In this document: positions 8,550-17,124 of the stretch, in pieces
Position numbering within the stretch: position 1 is the stretch's first letter
Layout: each line of letters begins with the position of its first letter
Origin: Phil1 sp040767925
GTDB taxonomy: Bacteria > Bacillota > Clostridia > Christensenellales > CAG-138
DNA length: 64,000 bases
Direction of reading: 5' to 3'
Assembly: GCA_040767925.1 (NCBI GenBank)
Contig: JAXGNN010000001.1
Coordinates: 124,001-188,000 of the forward strand
The notes under the pieces: generated by a model
The model's input: the letters and a program-made list of their open reading frames with translations, nothing else
The model's database searches: none
Told to the model about the DNA's origin: nothing
Program-made: the position numbers and the translations under genes

Positions 8550-8777
8550 TCAGGACGTTTTTTCGATGACGCACTCCCACTCGCCGTCGTCGACCTCCTC
8601 GATCTCGACGTTGTGGCCTTCCTTCCTCGCCCACTCGGGCACGTTCTTCATCGCGCAGCTATGGTCGATTTTAACGATCAGCACATCGCCGACATCCAGG
8701 CCTTCCATAGCCTTCTGGGTCTTGATCAGGGGAACCGGGCAAGCCTCGCCCAGGCAATCCAATTCGACTTCTTTCAC
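8550..8777 (-). CDS. TusA-family sulfur carrier
   Basis: Small cytoplasmic sulfur-carrier protein of 75 residues. The N-terminus reads VKEVELDCLGEACPVPLIKT: the CPxP motif with the persulfide-carrying cysteine (Cys13), followed by the two-strand, two-helix TusA core with DHSCAMKNVPEWA. The start is GTG, fixed by GGAGG eight bases upstream; long frames reading further upstream are shadows of the membrane-protein gene. It lies between the two YeeE/YedE-type genes, the arrangement expected if TusA takes sulfur from the transporter on the inner face. Confidence 0.9.
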   Translation of the reverse strand: MKEVELDCLGEACPVPLIKTQKAMEGLDVGDVLIVKIDHSCAMKNVPEWARKEGHNVEIEEVDDGEWECVIEKTS

Positions 8778-8796
8778 GATAAAATCCTCCAAATAT

Positions 8797-9483
8797 TTAT
8801 GATTCTTTTTTCCTGCGGTTTTCCCATTTGTGGGCAAGGTAATAGATGAGCGCGATGATGGCGAGGTTGCACAGAAGCCCGCCGATCCAGCCGAAATAAT
8901 CGGGCAGGAAGATCCTCGGCGCGGATACGATGAAGTTCCTCTCCCACCAGCCGTAATTGTACGCGCCCAGCAGCGAGCCGACGATGAAGAACGCGAACGA
9001 GATGATCTGCATGAGGAAGCCCTCGCCCACGCGCATGAGCGTGCCCGAGGCGCAGCCCCCCGCGATGACCATGCCGATGCCGAACAGGAACGCGCCCACG
9101 CCCGTCGCCACGCTGATCGGGGCGACATAGCTCTGCCCGGGGATGGGCAGGCCATTCGCCTGATAGCCGTACTTGATGGCGGTGAAGGCGATGCTCGTGA
9201 CGGCGAACGCGATGAGCACAGCCTTCGTGACCGAGGTGCTCCCCGTGAGGTACGGATCGCGCATGGAGGCCGTAAAGCAGAACCTGCTCCTCTGAAGTAT
9301 GAAGCCGAACGCCACGCCCGTAAGCCAATAGAAAGGAAGCATATCGCCCACGAACGAAAGCCAGACGCCTACGCCGACGATCGCGACGAAAGCTGCGAAC
9401 GCAAACGGAAGCTGGCTCTTTTTCTTCTTCCTTTCCGTGCGCTCCCTTACGCGCGGCGCGCCGGAGGTTTTCTCTTCAGCCAC
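8797..9483 (-). CDS. YeeE/YedE family membrane protein, first half-size gene
   Basis: Polytopic membrane protein of 228 residues, the first gene of the sulfur operon. It carries two family motifs: QRSRFCFTASMRDPYLTGS after the second hydrophobic segment and AGGCASGTLMRVGEG later on, both with conserved cysteines that line the sulfur path in YeeE-type thiosulfate transporters. A lysine- and arginine-rich cytoplasmic N-terminus precedes the first membrane segment. The GTG start (VAEEKTSG) is preferred because AAAGGA precedes it at normal spacing; a TTG 24 bases upstream is the alternative. Together with the second half-size gene it gives the complement of one full-length YedE. Confidence 0.82.
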   Translation of the reverse strand: MAEEKTSGAPRVRERTERKKKKSQLPFAFAAFVAIVGVGVWLSFVGDMLPFYWLTGVAFGFILQRSRFCFTASMRDPYLTGSTSVTKAVLIAFAVTSIAFTAIKYGYQANGLPIPGQSYVAPISVATGVGAFLFGIGMVIAGGCASGTLMRVGEGFLMQIISFAFFIVGSLLGAYNYGWWERNFIVSAPRIFLPDYFGWIGGLLCNLAIIALIYYLAHKWENRRKKES

Positions 9484-9511
9484 TTCAACACATCCTTTCT
9501 TTACCAAAATT

Positions 9512-9533
9512 TTAACAATCTTACCTTAGTTAA
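9512..9533. promoter_or_regulatory. Inverted repeat, candidate LysR operator
   Basis: TTAAC and GTTAA arms separated by 12 bases sit between the divergent sulfur operon and the LysR gene, about 30 bases upstream of the first operon gene. The arrangement fits a LysR-type site, but no half-site is known for this regulator. Confidence 0.35.
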
Positions 9534-9585
9534 TTTTATCACATATTGTTTCATGCGGATGGCCGTTTTGCTTATGCTGCAACGC

Positions 9586-9614
9586 TTTTTCTAATAACAA
9601 AACTGTGATATAAT
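9586..9614 (+). promoter_or_regulatory. Promoter of the LysR gene
   Basis: A consensus TATAAT (9609-9614) lies 25 bases before the ATG. The -35 region at 17 bases spacing reads TTTTTC and is poor, so the promoter may depend on autoregulation or other factors. Confidence 0.5.
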
Positions 9615-9639
9615 GGTCAAAATCCGTTTGTGGTGAGAT

Positions 9640-10536
9640 ATGAATATAGAGTCTTTGAAGTACTTTTATCTGATCGCGAAGGAAGGCAGCATCAGCAACG
9701 TCGCCAAGAGCTGCCATATTTCGCAGTCCGCGCTGAGCCAGCAGATACAGCGCCTCGAAAGCGACATTTCAAAAAAGCTCCTGGTGCGGAGCAACAAGGG
9801 CGTGGTGCTGACGGATACGGGCAAGATCGTCTACCAGTTCGCCGCGAACATGCTGCGCGCCTACGACGAGATGATGCGCGCGCTCGACGAGGCGGAAAAG
9901 GGCAACACCGTCATCCGGATCGAGGCGTGCAGCGCGGTGGCAGACTACGCGCTCCCCTGCACGCTCATCAAGGCAAACCACGCCAACCCGCAGCACCATT
10001 ACGAACTGACGAGCAACCTCCCCGGCGAGATCGTATTAAACGTGACGAACAACATCTGCGACATCGGTTTTCTCTGCGATTATGAGGTCGCCGGGCATCC
10101 CCAGATCGTCCGCACGAAGGTCGGGACGAACAAGATCATCCTCGCGTCCAAATACGACGGAGTGTTCCCCGACTCCGTAACCGCGGAAAAGCTCCTTGAA
10201 ATGCCTCTTATCATGTTCACGGAGCGCAACAACATCACGCAGGCGCTGATGAAAAACCTCCAGAAGCTCGGATACGACCAGAGCTGCCTCAACCGCAACC
10301 TAAGGGTGGAAAGCATCGAGAGCGCGAAGATATTCATCGAAAAGCGCTATGGGATCGCGTTTTTGCCCTACATCTCGGTCAAGGAGGAGCTGTATAAAAA
10401 GCAGTTCAAAATCATTGAAGCGCCGGAATTCAACATGGACCTTCAAATCACCATGCTCTATAAAAAAGACTGCGCCGAGCATGTGAAGGATTTTGTGACA
10501 TGGTTTACGCAATACGGCCAAAACAGCTTCTGCTGA
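9640..10536 (+). CDS. LysR-family transcriptional regulator
   Basis: DNA-binding regulator of 298 residues. The N-terminal winged helix-turn-helix is canonical (FYLIAKEGSISNVAKSCHIS, then SALSQQIQRLES), followed by a linker helix and a periplasmic-binding-protein-like effector domain (about residues 90-295). It is divergent from the sulfur operon and convergent with the second tusA, ending two bases from it, so it most likely senses a sulfur metabolite and controls the divergent operon. A weak GGTGAG lies before the ATG. The ligand cannot be read from the sequence. Confidence 0.9.
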   Translation: MNIESLKYFYLIAKEGSISNVAKSCHISQSALSQQIQRLESDISKKLLVRSNKGVVLTDTGKIVYQFAANMLRAYDEMMRALDEAEKGNTVIRIEACSAVADYALPCTLIKANHANPQHHYELTSNLPGEIVLNVTNNICDIGFLCDYEVAGHPQIVRTKVGTNKIILASKYDGVFPDSVTAEKLLEMPLIMFTERNNITQALMKNLQKLGYDQSCLNRNLRVESIESAKIFIEKRYGIAFLPYISVKEELYKKQFKIIEAPEFNMDLQITMLYKKDCAEHVKDFVTWFTQYGQNSFC

Positions 10537-10537
10537 T

Positions 10538-10756
10538 TCAGAGCAGCGTAAAATAAACCTCCCACACGCCGTTCATGACCTCCTCGACCCGTATGTCGAC
10601 GGCCTTGTCGTAGCGCTGCGCGCGGATGGATTCGATCGTGCAGCTATGGTCCGTGACGACCATGAATTCGTCGCCGGGCTTCGAGCTTTTGAGCTCTTTG
10701 AGTATTTTCAGAATAGGCACGGGGCAAATGTCCCCGAAGCAGTCCAGCACCTTCAT
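10538..10756 (-). CDS. Second TusA-family sulfur carrier
   Basis: Sulfur-carrier protein of 72 residues with the CPxP motif in MKVLDCFGDICPVPILKI (Cys11 carries the persulfide) and the conserved DHSCTIESI segment. It has a strong Shine-Dalgarno (AAGGAGGTG). It is related to, but not a recent copy of, the carrier in the divergent operon: the sequence differs along most of its length. It lies just downstream of the DASS transporter gene in the same direction, about 35 bases away, so the two are probably co-transcribed. Having two carriers suggests two sulfur sources or two acceptors. Confidence 0.9.
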   Translation of the reverse strand: MKVLDCFGDICPVPILKILKELKSSKPGDEFMVVTDHSCTIESIRAQRYDKAVDIRVEEVMNGVWEVYFTLL

Positions 10757-10790
10757 CCCTGCGCACCTCCTTCGGCGTAGTGCGGCAAAC

Positions 10791-12188
10791 TTATGCCGCG
10801 AAGAGAGCCACCGTGGCGAGCAGCGCCATGGTGATGGCGACCGCCGCCATGCCTTTTTTGAACATGAAGCGAATATCGAGCCCGTACCCCACGGGGATCG
10901 CCCGGATCGAGGTGGGCAGCACGTACGCGCAGTTGCACGCCGCCGCCGCGAGATACAGATAGGGAAGCGGGTCGAGGTTCATGCCCGAGGCGATTCCGAT
11001 CACGACGGGGAGGAGCACCGCCACCGCAGCCGTGTTGCTCGACGTGTTCGCGAGAAGCATCCCGAAGGCGATGAAAACGAGCGTGAGCAAATACATGCTT
11101 GGAACATGGAGCGAGACGACCGCCCGCGCGACGGCGTCCGCCGCGCCCGTCGCGATGATCAGGTTCCCCGCCGCCAGACCGCCCGAGAACAGCAGGATCA
11201 GCCCCCAGTTCATGTGCTTCGCAGCGAGCTCCCACGTGACGAGCGGCGCCTTGTCCTCCCCGCGGATCAGGAAGGCCGCGACGCCCGTGATCAGGAACAC
11301 ATAGTACGGCTTGAGCTCCGGCAGAAGCGTTTCGTACAGCGGACGCGCGAAGGCCAGCAGCACCGAAACGAGGAACAGCGCGAACGCGATGCGCTCGGAG
11401 CGCTTCATCCTGCCAAGCTTCGCGTACTCCTCCCTGAAATACGCGCGGCTGCCGGGAAAATGCGGCACGTCCGGCCTGATCGTCAGCATATACGCCAAAA
11501 CCCCGGCGCAGAGCGCGAGGAGGTACGGCAGCATTTTAAGCGTCCAGGTGACGTACATGTATTCGCTGCCCGTGAAGGACTCGATATAGTCGATCGCCAC
11601 GAGGTTCATCGCCCCGCCGAGCGGCGTCCCGAACCCGCCGAGGCCCGTCCCCCACACGATCGCGAGCTGTATGAGGTGGCTCGATTTCGTTTCGGTCGGC
11701 TCCGGCCCGCCGGCCATGCTGAAACGCACCATCGCGGCGGCTATAGGGCAAAGCGTGGCCGCCACCACGGCGTTGGGCAAAAACGCGCTCATGAGCGCCG
11801 CGAGCAGGAACCACACGACGAGCTGCTTTTTGACCGACGTGCCGATGAGTGTGAGCGCCTTAAGCGCGATGCGGCGGTCCAGCCCGCTGCCGATGAAGCA
11901 GGCGATCAGAACGTGCGCGCCGATCAGAAGCACGACGATCTGGCTGAAATAATCCGCGAGCACGCCGTTCATCGGCGCCATCGCGAACACCGCGTTGACG
12001 ACGATGGGCAAAAGCGCCGTCACGGCGACGTGCACGGGGCGGGTCACCCACCAGTAAACCATCAGCGCCATGGTCGCGAGCGCCAGGCGCGCCTCGCGCG
12101 CAAACATCGCCTCTGGCAGCAGCAATATGGCCGCGAAAAGCGCCGCGCCCAGCGCCAAATGAACAACGTGCCTGTTTCGGCTGACCAT
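10791..12188 (-). CDS. DASS (SLC13-type) anion transporter
   Basis: Membrane transporter of 465 residues with about twelve hydrophobic segments, resembling the divalent-anion sodium symporter family (dicarboxylates, sulfate and related anions). The family's SNTAA motif is present in LLANTSSNTAAVAVLLPVV, with a matching half earlier (FLPNAVVAATLCPIA), as expected for the inverted-repeat fold. The start MVSRNRHVV follows GAGGTG at normal spacing; longer upstream frames are shadows. Because it is next to tusA and the sulfur operon, a sulfur oxyanion is a reasonable substrate guess, but a dicarboxylate is equally compatible with the sequence. Confidence 0.82.
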   Translation of the reverse strand: MVSRNRHVVHLALGAALFAAILLLPEAMFAREARLALATMALMVYWWVTRPVHVAVTALLPIVVNAVFAMAPMNGVLADYFSQIVVLLIGAHVLIACFIGSGLDRRIALKALTLIGTSVKKQLVVWFLLAALMSAFLPNAVVAATLCPIAAAMVRFSMAGGPEPTETKSSHLIQLAIVWGTGLGGFGTPLGGAMNLVAIDYIESFTGSEYMYVTWTLKMLPYLLALCAGVLAYMLTIRPDVPHFPGSRAYFREEYAKLGRMKRSERIAFALFLVSVLLAFARPLYETLLPELKPYYVFLITGVAAFLIRGEDKAPLVTWELAAKHMNWGLILLFSGGLAAGNLIIATGAADAVARAVVSLHVPSMYLLTLVFIAFGMLLANTSSNTAAVAVLLPVVIGIASGMNLDPLPYLYLAAAACNCAYVLPTSIRAIPVGYGLDIRFMFKKGMAAVAITMALLATVALFAA

Positions 12189-12264
12189 ATGCCCCACCTC
12201 AATCACGCTTTCGACTAAACGAACTGATGCGCGTTTTTCGCGCGCCGCATGAAAAGCCCCGCCC

Positions 12265-13266
12265 TTACGCGCGGCCGACCGCGCGACCGATCCACTCCGG
12301 ATGTTCCAGATACCACTCGACCGTTTCTGCAAGTCCTTCCTCAAAGGAACGCCTCGGCCGCCAGCCGAGCCGCGCCATGATTTTCGAGCTGTCCGTGGCA
12401 TAACGCCTGTCGTGCCCCGGCCGGTCCGCGACATGGGCGATCAGGTCTTCGGACTTGCCTAAAAGCGAAACGATGCGCCTGACGACCTCGAGATTCGTCT
12501 TTTCACAGCCGCCGATATTATAGATTTCGCCCGCGCCCCCCTTGTGCAGCGCGAGGTCGATCGCCTCGCAGTGGTCGTCCACATGCAGCCATTCGCGCAC
12601 CTGAAAACCGTCCCCGTAGACGGGCAGCGGCTGATTCCCAATGCAGTTTTTGACCGTCAGGGGGATGAGCTTTTCCGGATGCTGGTACGGCCCGTAATTG
12701 TTGGCGCTGCGCGTGACGGTTACCGGCAAACCGTGCGTTTCAAAATATGCGCGGGCGAGCATGTCCGCGCCCGCCTTGGAGGCGGCGTACGGGTTGCGCG
12801 GCAGAAGCAGCGACTGTTCGGTAAAGCTGCCCCCGCTTCCGAGCGCGCCGTACACCTCGTCTGTGGATATCTGCAAAAAGCGCGCGCCGTCCCGGTATCC
12901 GCCCGCCCCGCGCCTCCAATGCCCCATCGCCGCGTCGAGCAGCACGTTCAAGCCCAGAACGTTCGTGGAAAGAAAGGGCTCGGGATCGACTATGCTGCGG
13001 TCCACATGGGTTTCAGCCGCGAAATTGACCACCAGGCCGACGTCGTACTCCGCGAAAATCGCGTCAATCCCCGCCCGGTCGCGGATGTCCGCCCTGACGA
13101 AGACATGGCTGGGATGACTCTCGACGTCCCTGAGGTTGTCGAGGCTGCCCGCGTAAGTCAGCGCGTCCGCGTTGACGATCCTGTAGCCGGCATACTTTCG
13201 GAGCATGTGCCGGATGAAATTGCAGCCGATGAAACCCGCTCCTCCGGCGACCAGAACCGTCCTCAC
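12265..13266 (-). CDS. rmlB: dTDP-glucose 4,6-dehydratase
   Basis: Converts dTDP-glucose to dTDP-4-keto-6-deoxyglucose. It is an extended short-chain dehydrogenase of 333 residues with the NAD motif GGAGFIG, the catalytic STDEVYG segment, and YAASKAGAD carrying the active-site Tyr and Lys. The start is GTG, overlapping the stop of rmlA as GTGA. No rmlC or rmlD is present here, so the product may feed amino-deoxysugar synthesis (compare the DegT-type aminotransferase in the first operon) instead of rhamnose; that link is inference. Confidence 0.95.
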   Translation of the reverse strand: MRTVLVAGGAGFIGCNFIRHMLRKYAGYRIVNADALTYAGSLDNLRDVESHPSHVFVRADIRDRAGIDAIFAEYDVGLVVNFAAETHVDRSIVDPEPFLSTNVLGLNVLLDAAMGHWRRGAGGYRDGARFLQISTDEVYGALGSGGSFTEQSLLLPRNPYAASKAGADMLARAYFETHGLPVTVTRSANNYGPYQHPEKLIPLTVKNCIGNQPLPVYGDGFQVREWLHVDDHCEAIDLALHKGGAGEIYNIGGCEKTNLEVVRRIVSLLGKSEDLIAHVADRPGHDRRYATDSSKIMARLGWRPRRSFEEGLAETVEWYLEHPEWIGRAVGRA

Positions 13267-14135
13267 GGCGCCTCCCCCTCGACGAGCGATAGAATGTATT
13301 TCCCGTATTCCGTCCCCGCCAGTTTTTTGCCGATCTCCCTCAGCTGCTCCGCGCTGATCAGCCCACGCCGCCAGGCGATCTCCTCGATGCAAGCGATGTA
13401 AAAGCCCTGCCTCGACTGCACGGCCTCCACGAACTGCGCCGCCTTGAGCATGCCCTCCGGCGTGCCGGTATCGAGCCAGGCCATGCCGCGCCCGAGGAGC
13501 TCCACGTACAGCTCGCCCGCTTTCAGATACGCCTCGTTGATCGCGGTGATCTCGAGCTCTCCCCGCGCGGAAGGCGTTACGCGCTTCGCGAAGCCGACGG
13601 CGCGGCCGTCGTAAAAGTACAGTCCGGGAACCGCGTAGTTCGACTTCGGCTTGTCCGGCTTCTCCTCGATCGAAACGACTTTATCCCCGTCGAACTCCAC
13701 CACGCCGAAAGGCCGTGCGTCCCGGACAGGATAACCGAATATGGTGGCGCCCTTCTCGCGGGCCATAGCTTTTCTGAGCGCGCGCGTCAGATCCTGCCCG
13801 TAAAAGACGTTGTCGCCGAGGATCAGGCACACGCCCTCGCCGCCGACGAACTCCTCGCCGATGAGAAGCGCCTCCGCGACGCCGCCGGGCGAAGCCTGCG
13901 ACCGATACGATATGCTGACGCCGAGCTCCGCGCCGCGGCCGAGCAGGCGCTCGAACAGGGGGAGGTCTTCGGGCGTCGAGATGACGAGGATATCCCGGAT
14001 GCCCGCCAGCAGCAGTACCGCGAGCGGGTAATAGATGAGAGGCTTATCGTATACGGGCAAAAGATGCTTGGACACCGCCTTCGTCGCGGGATAAAGGCGC
14101 ATCCCCTTCCCCCCTGCAAGAATGATGCCCTTCAT
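13263..14135 (-). CDS. rmlA: Glucose-1-phosphate thymidylyltransferase
   Basis: Makes dTDP-glucose from dTTP and glucose-1-phosphate. It is a 290-residue nucleotidyltransferase with the signature LAGGKGMRLYPATKAVSKHL, LILGDNVFYG, and IEEKPDKPKSNYAVPGLYFY, which match the short RmlA class. GGGAGCGGG precedes the ATG. It forms a two-gene operon with rmlB through a four-base overlap. Confidence 0.95.
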   Translation of the reverse strand: MKGIILAGGKGMRLYPATKAVSKHLLPVYDKPLIYYPLAVLLLAGIRDILVISTPEDLPLFERLLGRGAELGVSISYRSQASPGGVAEALLIGEEFVGGEGVCLILGDNVFYGQDLTRALRKAMAREKGATIFGYPVRDARPFGVVEFDGDKVVSIEEKPDKPKSNYAVPGLYFYDGRAVGFAKRVTPSARGELEITAINEAYLKAGELYVELLGRGMAWLDTGTPEGMLKAAQFVEAVQSRQGFYIACIEEIAWRRGLISAEQLREIGKKLAGTEYGKYILSLVEGEAP

Positions 14136-14238
14136 GTTTTCCCGCTCCCAAGCCCGTTTCCGCTTCTCAAGTATCGCACGATGCTCATTCTTTCCTCGAT
14201 AAAGGAACGCGGTCGCTCCCCCGCGCTTCGCAGCCGTT

Positions 14239-15291
14239 TCATCGGTCCTCCGTCTGGCGCGCGGATTCCCCGGGGCGAAACGCGAAGGGGATCTCCGTCC
14301 GGGCGACGCCCGCGCCGCCGTTGTTCCAAATGCCGTCCAACGCGCCGACGCAACCGTACGCCATCTCCTCGATGGGGATTTCGATCACCGCGAGGCTCGG
14401 CCTCATGCATTGATAAAGATCGGGCTCATATGTGCCGACGCTGATCACCTCGACCTCGTCCGGCACCCGCACGCCCTCGTCCGCGAGGCGGCGAAGGATG
14501 CCCAGCGCGATGGAGTCGGAGCTGCTGAATATGCCGGTGTGCACGCCCGGGAGACGGAAATCGCCCGCGCACGCGATGCCGGCGGACACGGAATTAGCAT
14601 CCGTCTTAACAACCCTAACCGGCATGCCCGCGCGCTCCATCGCGTCGGAGAAGCCCCGCAGGCGGGCCTTGGTATATTCCATCTCCGCAGGGTCGAGAAC
14701 CGCGATCGCGCGGCGGCAGCCATTCGCGAGCAGTTTTTCCGCCGCCTTCCCGCCCACCGCCGCGTTATCCACGCCGACGGAGGTAAATTTATCCGAAACC
14801 CTGTTGTAAAGCACGATCGGGCAGGACGAAGCCATCTTTTCCATATAGGCCAAATCAGTTTTCCCGGCCGTGCAGACGATCGCGCCGGAATACATGTTGA
14901 GCGTCCTCTGCGTCGCGATCTCCGAGAGCCTCTCGGGTTGATACGGGCGCACGACGAGCTCGGCGTCGAGCGCATTCTCCAAAAGATACCGCTGCGCGCC
15001 CCGAAGGAACTTGGCGACGAGCACCGCGCGGTAATCGACCGTCCAGAAAATCGCGATGCTCTTTTTGACATGCTCGCTGCTGCGCAGCCTCCTCGCGGAG
15101 ATATTCGGCTGATAGTCCAGCTCGCGCGCCGCCTCAAGGATGACCCGCTGCGTCGACTCCGGGATGCGCCTTTCCGCCGCGCTCCCGCGCAGCACGATGG
15201 AAATCGTGCTCAGCGAGTATCCTGTTTTCAGCGCGATTTCTTTGATCGTCCCCATCGCGTCGCACCATCCTTTACCCTGTTTTTTTATCAT
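14239..15291 (-). CDS. LacI-family transcriptional regulator
   Basis: Repressor of 350 residues: N-terminal LacI helix-turn-helix (MGTIKEIALKTGYSLSTIS, then LRGSAAERRIPESTQ, and the hinge YQPNISARRLR), followed by a periplasmic-binding-protein-like effector domain. The start chosen, MIKKQGKGWCDAMG, has GAAGGAG five bases upstream; an ATG 36 bases further in would give the usual LacI length but lacks a well-spaced ribosome site. It is divergent from the AtuA operon, and the shared 112-base gap contains palindromic TATACTA sites, so it probably represses that operon and itself. Confidence 0.9.
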   Translation of the reverse strand: MIKKQGKGWCDAMGTIKEIALKTGYSLSTISIVLRGSAAERRIPESTQRVILEAARELDYQPNISARRLRSSEHVKKSIAIFWTVDYRAVLVAKFLRGAQRYLLENALDAELVVRPYQPERLSEIATQRTLNMYSGAIVCTAGKTDLAYMEKMASSCPIVLYNRVSDKFTSVGVDNAAVGGKAAEKLLANGCRRAIAVLDPAEMEYTKARLRGFSDAMERAGMPVRVVKTDANSVSAGIACAGDFRLPGVHTGIFSSSDSIALGILRRLADEGVRVPDEVEVISVGTYEPDLYQCMRPSLAVIEIPIEEMAYGCVGALDGIWNNGGAGVARTEIPFAFRPGESARQTEDR

Positions 15292-15330
15292 ACATGCTCC
15301 TTCGCGATTCGTCAAACCGTCCTTTCCCAA

Positions 15331-15384
15331 TTGACCTTTTGCCGAAAAGCTGTTAGTATATTGTTATACTACAACGTTATACTA
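15331..15384 (+). promoter_or_regulatory. Promoter and multi-site operator of the AtuA operon
   Basis: TTGACC (15331-15336), a 17-base spacer and TAGTAT (15354-15359) form the promoter. An inverted repeat overlaps the -10: TAGTATA (15354-15360), four bases, TATACTA (15365-15371). GTTATACTA then occurs as a direct repeat at 15363-15371 and 15376-15384, so there are three copies of one half-site. A strong AGGAGG follows just before the ATG. The layout implies repression by occlusion of the -10 and start site, most simply by the divergent LacI protein. Confidence 0.65.
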
Positions 15385-15403
15385 AACGATCAGGAGGTTC
15401 TAT

Positions 15404-16771
15404 ATGGATCGGGTCATTATCGGCGGCGGCCAGGGATTCTGGGGCGACAGCCCGGATGCCGCCATCCACATGGTGCGCCGCAGCAACATCAACTACATGG
15501 CCTGCGATTATCTTGCGGAGCTGACGCTCTCCATCATGGCGCGCCAGAAGCTGCAGAACCCGCAGGCGGGCTATGCGCGGGATTTCCTCGAGATGATGAA
15601 GGTCATCGCCGGGGAAGCGAAGGAGCGCGGCATGCGCATCCTCACCAACGCGGGCGGCATGAACATCGAAGGCTGCGTCGAGGGGCTGAAGAAGATCGCC
15701 GAGGAAAAGGGCCTTTCGGGCTATAGGATCGGCTATGTCACGGGCGACGACCTGACCGGCAAAATCGATTCGATGCTCGCCGACGGCGTCAAGTTCGACA
15801 ACATGGACGAAGTGGGTGATTTTTCGGAAATCAAGGATAAAATCGTCAACGCCAACGTGTATTTCGGGCACGAGCCCACGCTCGCCTGCCTCAGGGAGGG
15901 CGCGGACGTCGTATTGACCGGCCGCTCCACGGACTCCGCCCTGTTCCTCGCGCCCATCATGCACGAGCTGGGCTGGGCGCCCGACGACTGGAACAACCTC
16001 GCCCGCGGCATCATGGTCGGCCACCTGCTCGAGTGCGGCGGCCAGGGCGCCGGCGGCAACTTCGATTACGGCTGGCGCGACGTGCCGCGGATGGACGAGC
16101 TGGGCTTCCCAATCGCGGAAATTTCCAACGACGACTTCACCGTCACCAAGGCGCCGGACTGCGGCGGCCTCATCAGCGAGCAGTCCCTCAAGGAGCAGTT
16201 CCTCTACGAGGTGCACGACCCGGCGAACTACATTACGCCGGACGTCACGGTCGATATTTCAAAGGCGACTTTGACGCAGGCGGGGCCGGAGCGCGTGCGC
16301 GTCGGCAACGTCATGGGAAAGCCGCGCCCCGAGATGCTCAAGCTCTCCATCGGCTACAAGGCGGGATACAAGGTCGCCGTCATGCTCAGCTTCGCCTGGC
16401 CGGACGCCTACGAGAAGGCGCAGTACGCGGCGGACATCATCATGAAGAAGATGAAGCGCAAGAACCTCCAGGCCGAGGATATCCTGATCGATTACATCGG
16501 CCTCAATTCGCTGCACCTGGGCGTGGCGGATATGTCGCCCGAAAGGGTCAACAATCTCAACGAGGTCGTGCTGCGCATCGCCGTGCGCACGAAAACCAAG
16601 GAGGAAGCCTCGAAGATCGTACCCGAGATCGCGCCCCTGCAGCTCAACGGACCTCCGGGCGCGAGCTTCTTCGGCGGCCGCGCGCACGTGCAGGAGGTCA
16701 TCGGCCTCTGGCCCACGCTGATCCCGCGCAGCCTCGTGGATCTCCAGCCCCGCATGCTCGAAGTGAAGTAA
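15404..16771 (+). CDS. AtuA (DUF1446) family protein
   Basis: Protein of 455 residues from the AtuA / acyclic terpene utilisation family, whose biochemical role is unsettled. The family N-terminus is clear: RVIIGGGQGFWGDSPDAA, then DYLAELTLSIMARQ and ILTNAGGMN, and later TGRSTDSALFLAPI and HLLECGGQGAGGNFDY. Only the large N-terminal part is here; the small C-terminal domain is encoded separately by the next gene. AGGAGG precedes the ATG. It forms an operon with that small gene and a class III CoA-transferase, consistent with catabolism of a branched or hydroxy acyl-CoA. Confidence 0.85.
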   Translation: MDRVIIGGGQGFWGDSPDAAIHMVRRSNINYMACDYLAELTLSIMARQKLQNPQAGYARDFLEMMKVIAGEAKERGMRILTNAGGMNIEGCVEGLKKIAEEKGLSGYRIGYVTGDDLTGKIDSMLADGVKFDNMDEVGDFSEIKDKIVNANVYFGHEPTLACLREGADVVLTGRSTDSALFLAPIMHELGWAPDDWNNLARGIMVGHLLECGGQGAGGNFDYGWRDVPRMDELGFPIAEISNDDFTVTKAPDCGGLISEQSLKEQFLYEVHDPANYITPDVTVDISKATLTQAGPERVRVGNVMGKPRPEMLKLSIGYKAGYKVAVMLSFAWPDAYEKAQYAADIIMKKMKRKNLQAEDILIDYIGLNSLHLGVADMSPERVNNLNEVVLRIAVRTKTKEEASKIVPEIAPLQLNGPPGASFFGGRAHVQEVIGLWPTLIPRSLVDLQPRMLEVK

Positions 16772-16784
16772 GGAGGATACCGAT

Positions 16785-17120
16785 ATGGCTGAAATCTATC
16801 TGAACCAGATCGCCCACGGCCGTTCCGGCGACAAGGGTGACACGAGCAACGTCTGCATATTCGCCCGCAAGCCCGAATATTACGCCGTCATCGAACGGGA
16901 AATCACCGTTGAAAAGGTGCGCTCGCATTTCGGGGACATGGTCAGGGGCGAGATCGCGCGCTACGACCTGCCCAGCCTTCAGGGCTTCAACTTCGTGATG
17001 AAGCACGCCCTCGGCGGCGGCGCGACCCATTCCCTGCGGCTCGACAGCCTCGGGAAGTCGATGAGCTCCGCCTTCATGCGCATGAAGGTCGACTGCGAAT
17101 TGTCCGTGGAAGGGGAATAA
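16785..17120 (+). CDS. AtuA C-terminal domain protein
   Basis: Small protein of 111 residues matching the separate AtuA C-terminal domain: it begins with the family signature LNQIAHGRSGDKGDTSNV and has the later ALGGGATHSLRLDSLGKS segment. In many bacteria this domain is fused to AtuA; here it is a free subunit 13 bases downstream, with GGAGG before its ATG. It presumably forms a complex with the AtuA protein. Its reaction is unknown. Confidence 0.85.
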   Translation: MAEIYLNQIAHGRSGDKGDTSNVCIFARKPEYYAVIEREITVEKVRSHFGDMVRGEIARYDLPSLQGFNFVMKHALGGGATHSLRLDSLGKSMSSAFMRMKVDCELSVEGE

Positions 17121-17124
17121 AACC

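Noticed and set aside
10791..12434. N-terminally longer version of the DASS transporter
   Set aside because: The extra 82 residues are antisense-like and basic, and overlap the 3' end of rmlB; the ATG at 12188 has a good ribosome site directly before the first membrane segment.
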